From the NCBI GenBank assembly GCA_028877265.1, contig JAPPGX010000132.1, forward strand, positions 1 to 35,784: a DNA stretch of 35,784 nt, in the 5' to 3' direction. The notes beneath the pieces were generated by a model. The model ran no database searches. It was not told the DNA's origin and saw only the letters and a list, made by a program, of their open reading frames with translations. Of this stretch, positions 1 to 7,584 are shown piece by piece (position 1 is the stretch's first letter; every line of letters starts with the position of its first letter). Position numbers and translations under genes: made by a program. This stretch comes from Acidobacteriota bacterium. GTDB taxonomy: Bacteria > Acidobacteriota > Vicinamibacteria > Marinacidobacterales > Marinacidobacteraceae.

Positions 1-48
<48 letters not shown>

Positions 49-100
49 CCCCCTTTTTGCTACCACCTTTGCCTGTTTTCGCGCCCCTCGGGGGCCGCGA

Positions 101-129
101 TGCCGGCCGGAGGCCGGCGCTCCAAGCCG
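101..129 (+). repeat. REP-like palindrome, copy 1
   Basis: The unit has complementary arms (GCCGGCC ... GGCCGGC) followed by the tail GCTCCAAGCCG. It matches the unit at 183-210 nearly base for base, and a variant lies in the opposite orientation at 33192-33214. The family looks like a dispersed palindromic repeat placed between genes. Confidence 0.6.
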
Positions 130-182
130 CATCTGCCGTGAGCGACGGTGGCGCGACGCCGCTGCGGGCCTGAGGCGGGCGG

Positions 183-210
183 TGCCGGCTGAAGCCGGCG
201 TTCCAAGCCG
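183..210 (+). repeat. REP-like palindrome, copy 2
   Basis: The arms GCCGGCT and AGCCGGC enclose a two-base loop, followed by the tail GTTCCAAGCCG. It differs from copy 1 by a few substitutions and one indel. The tail GTTCCAAGCCG recurs alone at 35691-35701, suggesting a decayed copy there. Confidence 0.6.
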
Positions 211-463
211 GTGCGCCACTCGGGGGGAAAGTGTGAAAGGGGGGCTGGCCCCCCTTTCACAAGAAAGACAGCGCGAATCGGAACTCGCCTGCTTCTCTGC
301 ATCGGGCTTTATGGTTCGGCCTTGTACAAGTGCGATGCGGCGAGTTCCGATTCGAGGCACGAAGTGCCGTTCGGGTTGGGGGTGGGGCGCTCGCCCATCC
401 GTTGCCTGATATCGGAGCTTGAACAGGCGGATGCGCCCCACCCCCAGCCCGACCAGCGCGCGG

Positions 464-547
464 TGCCGAAGCAGGGATTTGAACCCTGACACTCGCAAGG
501 AGTACTGCGCCCTGAACGCAGCGCGTCTGCCGTTCCGCCACTTCGGC
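464..547 (-). tRNA. tRNA-Leu (anticodon CAG)
   Basis: Read on the minus strand, the acceptor arms GCCGAAG and CTTCGGC pair across 547-541 and 471-465. The anticodon stem CTGCG/CGCAG encloses the loop TTCAGGG, which gives anticodon CAG for CUG codons. A long variable arm (ACTC/GAGT) marks a class II tRNA, and the T-loop reads GGTTCAAATC. The CCA end is not fully encoded: the discriminator A is followed by CCG, so CCA must be added by nucleotidyltransferase. A -10 hexamer TAGAAT (minus strand, 567-562) lies 14 nt before the mature 5' end. Confidence 0.93.
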
Positions 548-560
548 CCGCGGAGCGGGC

Positions 561-567
561 GATTCTA
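561..567. promoter_or_regulatory. Overlapping divergent -10 elements (tRNA-Leu / rnr)
   Basis: The sequence GATTCTA reads as TAGAAT on the minus strand, in place to start tRNA-Leu. On the plus strand it reads as GATTCT, 8 nt before the rnr GTG. One symmetric hexamer may therefore serve both genes. An identical geometry occurs at 34146-34152. This is an inference from position; no -35 element is obvious. Confidence 0.5.
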
Positions 568-574
568 GCAGCCG

Positions 575-2584
575 GTGGGCGGAATCGGCCGACAGAATCG
601 GGGTCGCCGGCGGCCCCCAGGAGCCCCCGGGGCGCGCCCCTCTCCCCGCGTGGTTCGGGGACGTTTCGAGGGCCGGCCGGAGGGTGACGGTTGGGTGATC
701 CCGGAGGGGCCGCACAGCGCGGAAGACATTCACATCACGCGTGGCCGATTGGGGGGGACGCTTCCGGGCGATCTCGTGGATGTCGAGCCGTCGTTCCGCA
801 CCCGGCGCGGCCGGCTCGAGGGGACTGTCGTTCGGGTCGTCAAGCGGAGCGCCTCCTCCGTCGTTGGTCTGGTGACGCCCGAACGGACCGTCGCCGTCTG
901 GGACCGTGGGTGGGCGCGCGAGATCCTGCTCCCGGCAGGCGGGGCGCAGCCCGGAGATCTCGTCGCAGTGCGCATTCGGCGTTATCCGGCCCCAGGCCAG
1001 CCCGTAATCGGCGAGGTGACGTCCGTCTTCGGTCCCGCCGACGCGCCGCGGGCGGAGCTGCTCGCGGTCCTTGCGAAGTACTCGATCCGTGATGAGTTCC
1101 CGCCGGCGGCGGTCGCCCAGGCGCAGGCCGCGCCCGCGGTGGTCGCCCCCAGCGAACTCGGGGCCCGCGACGATCTCCGCGGCCGGCTGATTCTGACAAT
1201 GGATCCCGAGGACGCCCGCGATCACGACGACGCGATCGAAGCGAAAGAGCTGCCGGACGGCGGCTACGAGATCGGGGTCCACATCGCCGACGTCAGCCAC
1301 TACGTCCCGCCCGGCAGCCCCGTCGACGAGGAGGCCGCCCGGCGGGGAACCTCGGCCTACTTCCCGGAGCGCTCCGTACCGATGTTGCCCGAGGCGTTGT
1401 CCTCGGGCATCTGCTCGCTCTTCCCGGACGTGGACCGGCTGGTCCAGTCAGTCCGCCTGCGAATCGGCCCGGATGGACGGCTGCGGGAAGCCCGCTTCTC
1501 CCGCGGAGTGATCCGGAGCGCCGCCCGGCTGTCGTATGAGGACGGTGCGCGTTTCCTCGCCGCCGCCGACTCCGGGCCGATTGGCACGGCCGTCCGGACC
1601 ATGGGACGCGCCTCCGCGCTCCTCGCCCGGGCGCGTGCCGAGCGGGGAGCTGTGGACCTCGATCTGCCCGAGCCCGTGGTCGCCGCCGACGCCGAGGGCA
1701 ACCTGTTGGATGCCCGCTATGGGGAGAGAAACGACGCCCACCGGCTCGTCGAAGACTTCATGCTGCTCGCGAACCAGGCGGTCGCCGAACGGCTGCGAAG
1801 TACCGGCACTCCGGCGCTCCACCGGGTGCACGAAGCCCCCGACGAGACCCGGATCGATTCCTTCGAGGACCTGTTGGCCGGCTTCGGCGAACGGCTGCGC
1901 GTTCCCTCGGGGCCGCTCCGTCCGGTCCACTGCGCCCGGCTGCTCGCCCGCATCGAGTCCCGGCCCGAGGCGCCCTTCCTGCGGCGCAGGCTGCTCCGCG
2001 CCATGCGGAAGGCGGTGTATGCGCCCCGCGCGCGGGGACACTTCGCGCTCGCGCTTCCGGACTACACGCACTTCACCTCGCCGATCCGGCGGTACCCGGA
2101 CCTCCTCGCGCATCGCGCGATCGCCGTGGCGGAAGGCGAGCCATCCCAGGACGCGGATCCCCAGACGCTGCCGGCGCTCGCCGCGGCCTGCTCCGAGACC
2201 GAGCGGAACGCCGAGGCGGCGGAACGGACTCTGGTCGAACGGCGCATCGCGCGCCTTCTCGCTGGCCGGCTCGGCGACGCCTTCGCCGCGCGGGTTTCCG
2301 AGACGGGCCGTTTCGGTCTGGCCATCGAACTCGACGAGATTCCCGCTCGCGGGACCGTGCCCATGGCGTTGCTCACCGGGGGACGGTTCCGTTTCCATCG
2401 CCAGGACCATTCGCTCCGGTGTCCGGCGACCGGCCGCAGCTTCCGGATCGGCGACGCGCTCGAAGCGCAGCTCGTCCGCGTGGACCCGCTGCGGGGTGAC
2501 CTGGAGTTTGGCTTGTCCGCGGAACCGGTCCGCGTCGCTAGGCCGGGGAAGCGTGGTCGAGGACCGCGTCCCCGGAGGCGCTGA
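575..2584 (+). CDS. rnr: Ribonuclease R (RNB-family 3'-5' exoribonuclease)
   Basis: This 669-residue protein is a processive 3'-to-5' exoribonuclease that degrades structured RNA in the cytoplasm. The RNB catalytic signature is clear around residues 210-280: a DPEDARDHDDA stretch supplies the metal-binding aspartates, followed by GVHIADVSHYV and the FPERSVPMLPEALSS region. The later HFTSPIRRYPDL motif is also typical of the family. A C-terminal S1-like segment ends in a basic tail. The start is GTG at 575, nine bases after an in-frame TAG, with no Shine-Dalgarno but a possible -10 element 8 nt upstream, so translation may be leaderless. Cold-shock-like domains are expected in the N-terminal 200 residues. 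The 3' end overlaps the convergent sensor kinase gene by 47 bp. Confidence 0.93.
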   Translation: MGGIGRQNRGRRRPPGAPGARPSPRVVRGRFEGRPEGDGWVIPEGPHSAEDIHITRGRLGGTLPGDLVDVEPSFRTRRGRLEGTVVRVVKRSASSVVGLVTPERTVAVWDRGWAREILLPAGGAQPGDLVAVRIRRYPAPGQPVIGEVTSVFGPADAPRAELLAVLAKYSIRDEFPPAAVAQAQAAPAVVAPSELGARDDLRGRLILTMDPEDARDHDDAIEAKELPDGGYEIGVHIADVSHYVPPGSPVDEEAARRGTSAYFPERSVPMLPEALSSGICSLFPDVDRLVQSVRLRIGPDGRLREARFSRGVIRSAARLSYEDGARFLAAADSGPIGTAVRTMGRASALLARARAERGAVDLDLPEPVVAADAEGNLLDARYGERNDAHRLVEDFMLLANQAVAERLRSTGTPALHRVHEAPDETRIDSFEDLLAGFGERLRVPSGPLRPVHCARLLARIESRPEAPFLRRRLLRAMRKAVYAPRARGHFALALPDYTHFTSPIRRYPDLLAHRAIAVAEGEPSQDADPQTLPALAAACSETERNAEAAERTLVERRIARLLAGRLGDAFAARVSETGRFGLAIELDEIPARGTVPMALLTGGRFRFHRQDHSLRCPATGRSFRIGDALEAQLVRVDPLRGDLEFGLSAEPVRVARPGKRGRGPRPRRR

Positions 2585-4481
2585 TCTCGGCGGCTGGAGC
2601 GTCCGGCCGCGGCGCCGGAAGGGCCACCGTGAACTTCGAGCCCTGCTTCGGAGTGCTCTCCACCTCGATGCGCCCGCCGAGGACCTCCACGGTGTGCTTG
2701 GCGATCGCCAGACCGAGTCCGGTCCCGCCGACCTCCCGGGACCGGGCCGGGTCCACCCGGTAGAACCGCTCGAAGATGCGGCCCAGGTGCGCCTTCGGGA
2801 TGCCCACTCCGTTGTCGCTGACCGAGACGCGGACTTCCGCGTCGCTGAACCCGGTCACGACCTTGATCCGGCCGTCCGAGGCGGAGTACTGGATGGCGTT
2901 GTCCACCAGGTTCTGGAGGATTTCGGTAAGCAGCGTGGGATCGGTCGGGACGGCCCGGGAATCGTCCGCCGCGCGGGCCGCGAGGCTGCGGTCGCCCGCC
3001 TTCAGGCGCGCCGACTCGAGGACGGACTCGACGACCGTTTCGATCCGGACCGGCACCGGCTCGGCCTCCAGCTTGCCCGCTTCGATCCGGGCGAGCCGCA
3101 TCAACTCGTCCGTCAGATGAGACAGACGGACCGCGTGCTGGCGGATGATCCCGAGGAAGCGCCGCTGCTCCGGTGGTCCTTCGAGGTCGCCGTCGAGGAG
3201 CGTCTCCGAGAAACCGCGGATCGCGGTCAACGGCGTCTTCATCTCGTGGGAGAGGTTGGCCACGAAGTCGCGCCGCACCCGCTCCAGCGCGTGGAGCTGG
3301 GTCACGTCCATGAGTACCAGCACCGCGCCCGCCGGCCCGGAATGGTGAGAACCGTTCTCTGCAGGGGGCGTGGCCGACGGTCGTTCGGACACGACCGAGC
3401 GGATGGGGGCGGCGCGGACCAGCACCTCCCGGTCATTGAGGGAGATTTCGCGTTCCTCGGATGTACCTCGCATCGCCGCGCGCACCATCTTGAGGAGGCG
3501 CTTCTTCTCCAGGACGTTCCGTACGTGCCGCCCCCGATAGTCGCGCCAGGACTCGCCCGGAAGGGAAAGCACCTCGCGGAAGGCGCCGTTCACGTACTGG
3601 ATGCGCAGGTCCTCGTCGACCACCGCGACGCCCTCCGCGACGCTGGAGAGGATGGTGGCGCCCTGGTTCTTCTCCGCGGTCAGGGACTGGAAACTGCTCT
3701 GCAGTTCCTGCGCCGTCCGATTCAGCGATGCGAGAAGCTGGTCGAGTTCGTCCATCCGCAGCGGAGAGGTCTCCGGCGTGAAATCCCCCCGGGCCACCCG
3801 CTCCGAGAACCGGACGAGCCGCGCGATCCGCTCCCCGAACCGGGCCGAGTACCACAGCGACAGCACCGCGGCGACGAGGAAGGCGAGCGCGGTCACCGCG
3901 ATCACCGGCGTCAGGATCGCCCGCACGGTCTCCTCGAGTTGAACCACCGGCTCCGACAGTCGCAGCACCGTGTCGTCCCACCACGGGAGCCTGACCGCCA
4001 CGTAGGTGAGATCCTCGCCGCGGGTGTCGCTGAACCGCTGCGAGCGGCCGTACCCGGTGGCGAAGGCCTCCATGATCTCGGGACGGTCCCGGTGGTTGTC
4101 CATCGCTTGCGCGTCCTCGTGGGAGTCCGCGAGTACGGTTCCATCGTTCGCGATGAGCGTCACCCGGCGCTCGCGGCGTGTCGGGGTGGCGCCCTCCTCG
4201 CCGCCCGCTTCAAAAGAGGCGAGCGCCATGGCCCAGTCCCGAAGAGCTGCCGCGGAAGTTCCCGTGGGCGCATTCGCGAGTCCCACCTCCACGACTCCGT
4301 CCAGATCGGCGAAGGTGGAGGTGACGGCGCTTTCCCTCACGACGCGGGCGGTGGTCGCGAGCACTGCGAACAGGGTTCCCAGCGCAACCAGCAGGCTCGC
4401 CGCGGTCAACCGCAGCGCCAGCCGCGACGGTCGGCGGAACCGCCAGCGCCGCATCGGCTTGCGGGTCGTACCCGGCTTCAA
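2538..4481 (-). CDS. phoR: PhoR-type sensor histidine kinase
   Basis: This is a membrane sensor kinase of 647 residues. A first membrane segment lies at about residues 21-42, an extracytoplasmic sensor region spans about 50-185, and a second membrane segment lies at about 187-210. A HAMP-like linker (about 211-260) and a PAS domain (about 275-395) follow. The phosphoacceptor His412 sits in the motif NLSHEMKTPLTAIRGFSE. The ATPase domain has the N box around Asn528, DNGVGIP and GTGLGLAIAKH. The gene starts with TTG at 4481, and its TTGA overlaps the TGA stop of the upstream response regulator, so the two are translationally coupled. Domain order and pairing match PhoR, but phosphate specificity is inferred from the partner and from the nearby porin and Ppx genes. 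Confidence 0.88.
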   Translation of the reverse strand: MKPGTTRKPMRRWRFRRPSRLALRLTAASLLVALGTLFAVLATTARVVRESAVTSTFADLDGVVEVGLANAPTGTSAAALRDWAMALASFEAGGEEGATPTRRERRVTLIANDGTVLADSHEDAQAMDNHRDRPEIMEAFATGYGRSQRFSDTRGEDLTYVAVRLPWWDDTVLRLSEPVVQLEETVRAILTPVIAVTALAFLVAAVLSLWYSARFGERIARLVRFSERVARGDFTPETSPLRMDELDQLLASLNRTAQELQSSFQSLTAEKNQGATILSSVAEGVAVVDEDLRIQYVNGAFREVLSLPGESWRDYRGRHVRNVLEKKRLLKMVRAAMRGTSEEREISLNDREVLVRAAPIRSVVSERPSATPPAENGSHHSGPAGAVLVLMDVTQLHALERVRRDFVANLSHEMKTPLTAIRGFSETLLDGDLEGPPEQRRFLGIIRQHAVRLSHLTDELMRLARIEAGKLEAEPVPVRIETVVESVLESARLKAGDRSLAARAADDSRAVPTDPTLLTEILQNLVDNAIQYSASDGRIKVVTGFSDAEVRVSVSDNGVGIPKAHLGRIFERFYRVDPARSREVGGTGLGLAIAKHTVEVLGGRIEVESTPKQGSKFTVALPAPRPDAPAAEISASGDAVLDHASPA

Positions 4482-5182
4482 GGCGGAGGCTCGAAGCGAT
4501 ACCCGGCGCCCCGAACCGTCTTCAGCAGCGAAGGATCCCCCGAGACGTCAATCTTCTGGCGCAGCCGGCGCACATAGACATCCACGCTGCGCAGTGTGAT
4601 GTATTTCTCGCGCCCCCACACCCGGTCGAGGAGTTGTTCCCGCGAGAACACCCGTCGTGGGTGGGACGCCAGGTGGTGTAGCAGCTTGAATTCGAGATGG
4701 GTCACCGGCAGGTCGTTTCCGCCCCGCTGCACGCGATGGGAGGCGGGATCGATCGACAGGTCGCCGAACTGAAGGGTCTCGTCGATGGCCGCGGGCGGAC
4801 TTCGTTCGGCCCGTCCGGCTCGGCGAAGCACCGCTCCCACCCTCGCGACCAGTTCGCGGGGACTGAAGGGTTTGGTGATGTAGTCGTCGGCTCCGAGCTC
4901 GATGCCGGCGATGACGTCGGCCTCTTCGCTTCGGGCAGTGAGCATGATGACGGGGAGGTGCTGGTACCGGGCGTCCCTCCGCAGGCGGCGGCAAAGATCG
5001 AACCCGCTGATCTCCGGCAGCATCAGATCCAGAATCACCAGATCCGGTTGCTCGCGCTCCAACTCCGACCATCCCTCGGAACCCGTCGTGGCGGGCGTCA
5101 CCCGATAGGACTCCCGCTCCAGGTTGAACCGGAGGAGCTCGACGATGTCGGGATCGTCCTCGATGACCAGGATGTGCTTCAC
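4478..5182 (-). CDS. phoB: PhoB/OmpR-type response regulator
   Basis: The 234-residue product has a receiver domain with acidic residues at 8-10, phosphoacceptor Asp52 in LVILDLMLPE and Lys104 in DYITKPFSP. A C-terminal OmpR/PhoB winged helix follows, with VWGREKYITLRSVDVYVRRL and a final VRGAGYRF. The length matches PhoB. I place the start at GTG 5182, directly before KHILVIEDD. A longer open frame reaching 5344 would run into the divergent pheA gene. A -10 element TACGAT lies 10 nt before this GTG with no Shine-Dalgarno. It forms a two-gene operon with the kinase, with a 4-base TTGA overlap. PhoB is the best guess; other OmpR-family roles remain possible. Confidence 0.88.
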   Translation of the reverse strand: MKHILVIEDDPDIVELLRFNLERESYRVTPATTGSEGWSELEREQPDLVILDLMLPEISGFDLCRRLRRDARYQHLPVIMLTARSEEADVIAGIELGADDYITKPFSPRELVARVGAVLRRAGRAERSPPAAIDETLQFGDLSIDPASHRVQRGGNDLPVTHLEFKLLHHLASHPRRVFSREQLLDRVWGREKYITLRSVDVYVRRLRQKIDVSGDPSLLKTVRGAGYRFEPPP

Positions 5183-5192
5183 GGCCGCCAAG

Positions 5193-5198
5193 ATCGTA
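5193..5198 (-). promoter_or_regulatory. -10 element for phoB-phoR
   Basis: TACGAT on the minus strand fits the TANNNT pattern and lies 10 nt before the GTG start of the response regulator. No Shine-Dalgarno is present between them, so the transcript would have at most a few leader bases. Confidence 0.5.
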
Positions 5199-5213
5199 CA
5201 CACCGTCCGGGCG

Positions 5214-5219
5214 TATGCT
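5214..5219 (+). promoter_or_regulatory. -10 element for pheA
   Basis: TATGCT lies 10 nt before the ATG at 5230. It overlaps a further upstream in-frame ATG at 5215, which argues that 5215 is not the true start. It faces the phoB -10 element 15 bp away. Confidence 0.5.
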
Positions 5220-5229
5220 CCCGAGTTCG

Positions 5230-6069
5230 ATGTCTGATCTGAAGATCGCGTTCCAGGGGTATCCGGGGTCCTACTCGGACATGGCCTGCCGGGACCGGTA
5301 TCCGGACCATGAGCCCCTGGCCTGCGAGGCTTTCGAGGACGCATTCGCGTCAGTGGCCGAGGGAAAGGCGGACCTCGCCATGATCCCCATCGAGAATTCG
5401 GTCGCGGGACGGGTCGCGGACATTCATCACTTGCTGCCCGAATCCAGTCTGCAGATCGTGGGCGAAGCCTTTCACCGGGTGCGGCACCAGCTCCTGGGGC
5501 TGCGTGGGGCCCGGCTCGGCGGACTCCGGACCGTTCACAGCCATCCGCACGCGCTGGCCCAGTGCCGGGAGTTCATCCGTAGCCGGCGCCTTCGCCCGGT
5601 GGCGGAGGCCGATACCGCCGGGTCCGCGATCCTGATCGCCGAGGGCGGCGACCCCACGAAAGCGGCGATTGCCTCGGCGCTCGCCGCGGGGATTCACGGG
5701 CTGTCGGTCCTGGCGCCCGACATCGCGGACGCCTCGACGAACATCACCCGGTTCCTCGTCATGGCGCGGGAGCCGGTCAGGGTCCCACGAGACGTGGACG
5801 CGATCACCACGTTCGTGTTCCAGGTGCGGAATCTCCCGGGCGCTCTCTACAAGGCGCTCGGCGGGTTCGCGACGGGTGGGGTGAACATGCAGAAGCTCGA
5901 AAGCTACATGCTGGACGCCTCGTTCACCTCGACCCAGTTCTACTGTGACGTGGCCGGCCACCCCGAGGACACCGGGGTGGCGAAGGCGCTTGAAGAACTC
6001 CGGTTCTTCTCCCGCTCGGTCAGGATCCTGGGCGTCTATCCGGCGGATCCGATGCGCACCGAGCGCTGA
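5230..6069 (+). CDS. pheA: Prephenate dehydratase with ACT domain
   Basis: This cytoplasmic enzyme converts prephenate to phenylpyruvate in phenylalanine biosynthesis. The 279-residue product starts with the conserved IAFQGYPGSYSD and has IPIENSVAGRV and the catalytic ASTNITRF segment (Thr-Arg-Phe), all typical of the PDT domain. A C-terminal ACT domain (about residues 195-270) begins at LPGALYKALGGFA. The usual ESRP phenylalanine-binding motif is replaced by ESYM, a variant I associate with alphaproteobacterial-type enzymes. There is no fused chorismate mutase. I chose ATG 5230 over 5215 because the latter falls in the probable -10 hexamer. It is divergent from phoB. Confidence 0.93.
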   Translation: MSDLKIAFQGYPGSYSDMACRDRYPDHEPLACEAFEDAFASVAEGKADLAMIPIENSVAGRVADIHHLLPESSLQIVGEAFHRVRHQLLGLRGARLGGLRTVHSHPHALAQCREFIRSRRLRPVAEADTAGSAILIAEGGDPTKAAIASALAAGIHGLSVLAPDIADASTNITRFLVMAREPVRVPRDVDAITTFVFQVRNLPGALYKALGGFATGGVNMQKLESYMLDASFTSTQFYCDVAGHPEDTGVAKALEELRFFSRSVRILGVYPADPMRTER

Positions 6070-6241
6070 CCGGCCCGGCACCGGTCCGGTTGGGTTCCGC
6101 GGGGTTGCGCGTTTGCGGATGGCGTCACCGATCGGATTCACGGGTTTTTCATCTTTTGTTCCCTGATGTTCATGGGATCGTGACTGGCGCATCAAGAGTC
6201 GTTCAAGCAAACGCAACTCCCGAGCAGCAGAATCGCACTCC
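6070..6241 (+). promoter_or_regulatory. AT-richer leader of the porin gene with direct repeats
   Basis: This 172-bp spacer is noticeably richer in A and T than its surroundings. It contains TGTTC at 6157-6161 and 6167-6171, spaced 10 bp apart, and related TTCACGGG and TTCATGGG copies at about 6138 and 6170. Direct repeats about one helical turn apart are typical of Pho-box-like response-regulator sites. The match to any known PHO box is weak, so this is only a candidate. Confidence 0.3.
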
Positions 6242-7483
6242 ATGCTGGGCTTGGATTCCCGGGGTGGCCGCGGTTGCGCTCGCGGCCGGAGATCGCCCCT
6301 TTGTCTGGCGCGGCGAGGCGGACCGCTGTTCCGCACGCTCTGCTTCTTCCTGACAGCCTGGGCCATGGGCGGAATGGCCGTTGCCGGGGGGGCGTCTTCC
6401 GGATGGGCTGCCCAGGAAGAAACCGTGCAGGCGAAGCTGGCCGAGCAGATGGCAGCCGCCACGCCACTCACGGGTGAGGCGCAGCTCGCGGCGGAGGAAG
6501 CGCGCGAGGGAGCGGGCGAGACCGCCAGCGCCCCCGAGGCCGAGGCCGAGGCCGATGAAGACGGAGAAAGTGCCGGTTCCGGGACTGCGCAGATCGGCGC
6601 CGGCGCGGCCCCCTTCGTGGACATGAACGTCCGGTTCCGCGGCCGGGTACTCGACGAGGCCGGAGATCTCGGTGACCCCTCGATCAGCAGCTTTTCGCTG
6701 TGGAGCAAGACGAAGATCGGAAACCGGATCGTCACCAACGTCACCTACGACCTGGGCAAGACCCGGATGCACGATTTCTGGGCGCAGTTCGATGTGGGTG
6801 GCGGTTTCCAGATCCGGGCGGGACGCAGTTCGCTCGCCTGGTTCGGCGAATTCACCGAGTCGTCGCACTCCCGCCAGACGATCCAGGCGGCCGTCGGCAC
6901 GAAGCTGACCCGGTCGCGGGAGACAGGCATCTTCATGTTCCTCGACCGCGGGGCCTATAACGCGCGGCTTCACGTGGTGCAGGGCAGCGGATACGCCGCC
7001 GAGGACAACTCCTTCAAGGACGTCCTGGGCAGCGCCGGCCGCACCTTCGACATCGGCGGGGCGTCCATACTGCTGGACGCCGGGCACTACGAGGGCCGAG
7101 ACGGTCCTGATGACGCGCTGACCCCGCGGCGGCAGACGGGCTTCTACATGGAAGGCGAAACCGACGGCAGCCGCGATTTTCGGGGCGCGGCCTTCCGCCG
7201 GGAGCAATTCGGGCGGGAACACTTCGGCGGGTTCGCCCGGTTCCGCCACCGTTTCCCTCAGGGAATCTGGGCCATGGGGGAGGTCGGAACCGAAACGAAC
7301 CACGGTCCGGTGGAAGATCCCGGCCACTCCAGCTACTTCGTGGCGGGGACGCGGTACGAGCTCCCGTGGAACATGACGCACCTTTCGGCCGATTACCGCT
7401 GGCGTTTCGGCGAGGTGGCCGACCACGAGCTGCTGCTTCTCTTCCAGTGGCTCTTCGACTTCCAGAACCCGCGGCGTAACTGA
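6242..7483 (+). CDS. Putative outer-membrane porin (OprO/P-like)
   Basis: The 413-residue product has a positively charged N-terminus and a hydrophobic stretch at about residues 30-50. A likely signal peptidase site lies near SSGWAAQEE at about residue 57. An Ala/Glu-rich, probably coiled segment follows (about 58-110), then alternating aromatic/polar strands typical of a beta barrel (about 120-400), ending in WLFDF plus a short tail. Phrases such as GGGFQIRAGRSSLAWFGEF resemble the phosphate-selective porin O/P fold. The start is uncertain: the first 25 residues are basic and may not be translated. It lies between pheA and ppx, convergent with ppx. A role in phosphate or polyphosphate uptake is inferred from neighbours only. 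Confidence 0.7.
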   Translation: MLGLDSRGGRGCARGRRSPLCLARRGGPLFRTLCFFLTAWAMGGMAVAGGASSGWAAQEETVQAKLAEQMAAATPLTGEAQLAAEEAREGAGETASAPEAEAEADEDGESAGSGTAQIGAGAAPFVDMNVRFRGRVLDEAGDLGDPSISSFSLWSKTKIGNRIVTNVTYDLGKTRMHDFWAQFDVGGGFQIRAGRSSLAWFGEFTESSHSRQTIQAAVGTKLTRSRETGIFMFLDRGAYNARLHVVQGSGYAAEDNSFKDVLGSAGRTFDIGGASILLDAGHYEGRDGPDDALTPRRQTGFYMEGETDGSRDFRGAAFRREQFGREHFGGFARFRHRFPQGIWAMGEVGTETNHGPVEDPGHSSYFVAGTRYELPWNMTHLSADYRWRFGEVADHELLLLFQWLFDFQNPRRN

Positions 7484-7584
7484 GCCGCGCCAGGCCCCGG
7501 CCGGCATCGTCGTCCGCGGGAAAGCAACGGGCGCGCTGCGGATCCGCGGCTGAATGCTCGAGCAGGAAGGCCGCTACCAGATCT

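Noticed and set aside
257-1300. 347-codon minus-strand frame over the tRNA and rnr
   Set aside because: It reads through a structured tRNA-Leu gene and the RNB gene; no domain is seen.
1536-4577. 1013-codon plus-strand frame across rnr and phoR
   Set aside because: It spans two well-supported genes in the wrong frame or strand and shows no family motif.
7484-7584. Rho-independent terminator between the porin and ppx genes
   Set aside because: A GCGGATCCGC palindrome is present but there is no T tract and the stem is short.
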